A stretch of 7,066 nucleotides of DNA, from the NCBI RefSeq assembly GCF_946480305.1, contig NZ_CAMLJQ010000089.1, forward strand, positions 1 to 7,066, given 5' to 3'. The position numbers and the translations under genes were made by a program. The stretch's first letter is position 1, and each line of letters opens with the position of its first letter. This stretch comes from an uncultured Caldimonas sp. (GTDB lineage: Bacteria > Pseudomonadota > Gammaproteobacteria > Burkholderiales > Burkholderiaceae). Of this stretch, positions 5,691-7,066 are shown piece by piece. Below the pieces are notes generated by a model. It worked only from the letters and a program-made list of their open reading frames with translations. It did no database searches and was not told the origin of the DNA.

Positions 5691-7066
5691 TTACAGCGGG
5701 CTGGCGGTGCCTTCCATCGCGACGCGCAGCGCAGGCGCATGCGGCAGCGGCTCTTCCCCGCCCTGCGGCAGCAGCATCTGCAACGACAGCCCCGAAACGG
5801 TTTCGTCGCGCAACAAGGCGTCCGTCAAGGACTGCAAGGCGTCCCGGTGCTGGTGCAGCGCCTCGCGGCACAGCGCCTGCGCGCGATCGAGCAGCACCTT
5901 GGCCTCGGCCAGCACCTTTTCCTGGATGTGGGGACCCACCAGCTTCTCGGGCACGCCCTGCAGGCTCAGCAGGCCGAATTCGGTGCTGAAGCCCATCGAG
6001 CTGACCATCTCGATCGCCAGCTCGGAGGCGCGCTTCAGGTCGTCGGACGCGCCGCTCGTCGTGTTGCCGAAGGTCATCAACTCGGCCTCGCGGCCGGCGA
6101 GCATCATGCCCAGACGGGCATTGAGCTCGTGCTCGCCATAGAGCGGCACCTCGTTGGGCCGGGTCACGAAGGTCACGCCCAACGCATGGCCGCGCGGCTC
6201 GATGGTGACGCGCTCCACGGTGCCGGCCTTCAGCACGTGGGCGACGATGGCATGGCCGCTCTCGTGGATCGCGATGCGATGGCGCGCCTCGGGCGTGAAC
6301 ATGTCCTTCACGCTCGACACTTCGCCGCCGAGCTGGTGCGTTTCGAGCGCCCGGTGCAGGTGCTCCTGCGTCACGTGGTCGCTGCCGGTTTCGGCCGCCA
6401 GCACGGTGGCCCGGTTCACGACGTTGGTGATGTCGGCATGCGACAGCCCGGTGCTGGAGCGTCCCAGCGTCTCCATGTCGATGCCGGGGGCGGCCTTCAC
6501 GCGGCCCAGGCACAACTTGAACAGCTCGCGGCGGTCGTTCACGTTGGGCAGCGACACGCGTGCCACCAGGTCGAAGCGGCCCGGCCGCTTCAACGCGTCG
6601 TCCACGTTGCCCACGTGGTTCGTCGCGCCGATCACGACGATGTTCTCCGACGCGGCGAAGCCGTCCATCTCGACCAGCAGCTTGTTGATGATGCGGTTCT
6701 CTTCGGACTGGCCACCGGCCACCTTGGCGCCGGTCGAGCGCTTGCCGATGCCGTCGAATTCGTCGATGAAGACGATGCACGGCGCGTGCTTGCGCGCGGT
6801 GGCGAACAGCTCGCGCACCTTGGTGATGCCGGCACCGTAGAACATGCTCGAGAAGTACGAGCCGTCCACCGCGATGAAGTTGGCGCCGCACTCGCCCGCC
6901 AGGGCGCGCGCCAACAGGGTCTTGCCGGTGCCGGGAGGGCCTTCGAGCAACACGCCGCGCGGCGGCTTGGCGCCGAGCGCGAGGTACTTGTCGGGGTTGC
7001 GCATGAAGGCGGTGACCTGCTGCAGCGCGGCCTTGGCCTCGGTGGAGCCGATCACGTCGTTGAAGC
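5691..7066 (-). CDS. FtsH-like AAA+ zinc metalloprotease, 5' end off window
   Basis: 457 complete codons are visible, starting inside the typical FxDV-G entry of the FtsH AAA domain (FNDVIGS), so the N terminus with any membrane helices is missing. FtsH proteins are hexameric, usually inner-membrane proteases that unfold and degrade membrane and soluble proteins. Counting from the first complete codon: Walker A GPPGTGKT (42-49), pore loop MFYG (74-77), Walker B with Asp101-Glu102, ATN sensor (147-149), arginine fingers Arg160 and Arg163, and zinc motif HESGH (267-271). The third zinc ligand is probably Asp342 in GASDDL. Spacing from Walker A to HExxH and on to the Asp is close to that of E. 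coli FtsH, so ATPase and protease look intact. Differences: the pore is FYG rather than FVG, the acidic/Arg-rich linker before the protease domain is altered, and the tail after the zinc site is shorter. It is probably a divergent FtsH paralogue rather than the main housekeeping copy. Confidence 0.9.
   Translation of the reverse strand, partial: FNDVIGSTEAKAALQQVTAFMRNPDKYLALGAKPPRGVLLEGPPGTGKTLLARALAGECGANFIAVDGSYFSSMFYGAGITKVRELFATARKHAPCIVFIDEFDGIGKRSTGAKVAGGQSEENRIINKLLVEMDGFAASENIVVIGATNHVGNVDDALKRPGRFDLVARVSLPNVNDRRELFKLCLGRVKAAPGIDMETLGRSSTGLSHADITNVVNRATVLAAETGSDHVTQEHLHRALETHQLGGEVSSVKDMFTPEARHRIAIHESGHAIVAHVLKAGTVERVTIEPRGHALGVTFVTRPNEVPLYGEHELNARLGMMLAGREAELMTFGNTTSGASDDLKRASELAIEMVSSMGFSTEFGLLSLQGVPEKLVGPHIQEKVLAEAKVLLDRAQALCREALHQHRDALQSLTDALLRDETVSGLSLQMLLPQGGEEPLPHAPALRVAMEGTASPL

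Noticed and set aside
5603..5740. N-terminal extension of the small membrane protein to 5740
   Set aside because: It would run through the hairpin and into the 3' end of the protease gene, and adds charged residues unlike a membrane protein start.
5422..6891. Minus-strand open frame of 489 codons in another frame across the FtsH-like and small genes
   Set aside because: Arg-rich out-of-frame reading of the protease gene, whose Walker and HExxH motifs fix the true frame.
7053..7055. GTG at 7055 as the start of the FtsH-like gene
   Set aside because: It codes the V of the FNDVIGS entry motif, which is open upstream to the window edge, so the gene is cut rather than starting here.
1..7066. CRISPR array, tRNA, mobile element or toxin-antitoxin pair
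   Set aside because: No regularly spaced direct repeats, no tRNA-like cloverleaf, no transposase or terminal repeats, and no small paired ORFs with such features were seen.

Overview
The window is about 7 kb of high-GC chromosome-like sequence with strong G/C preference at third codon positions. Gene content and protein style (PAS-GGDEF-EAL regulator, a Tim44-domain protein starting with a signal peptide and an RRLGGG stretch, an FtsH-like protease) fit a betaproteobacterium, most likely Burkholderiales. This placement is inferred from protein character, not from a marker gene. I see no tRNA, rRNA, insertion sequence, phage gene or CRISPR array.

Layout. Bases 1-31 hold an intrinsic terminator for a plus-strand gene lying off the left edge. 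A plus-strand gene (120-2195) encodes a cytoplasmic PAS-PAS-GGDEF-EAL protein with all catalytic residues I could check in both cyclic-di-GMP domains. After a 124-bp gap carrying two back-to-back dyads comes a plus-strand gene (2320-3237) for a membrane protein with a C-terminal Tim44-like domain. It ends facing a convergent minus-strand block, and a long GC-rich hairpin (3248-3290) sits exactly between the two stop codons.

The rest is on the minus strand, read from right to left: an FtsH-like AAA+ zinc metalloprotease cut off by the window edge (7066-5691), a 90-residue membrane protein I do not recognise (5602-5330), a GC-rich non-coding stretch of about 200 bp with several palindromes, a diacylglycerol-kinase-family lipid kinase (5124-4096), and a metallophosphoesterase (4099-3293). 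The last two overlap by 4 bp (ATGA) and are almost certainly one operon. A hairpin between the protease and the small gene may end or attenuate transcription.

How the genes work together. The lipid kinase and phosphoesterase are probably a coupled lipid or phosphoester module. The protease and small membrane protein may share a transcript. The two plus-strand genes look independently expressed. Most of this is ordinary core or shell chromosome. I found no convincing new multi-gene system. The most checkable oddities are the tandem dyads in front of the Tim44-like gene, the divergent FtsH-like protein next to an orphan small membrane protein, and the hairpin between those two.
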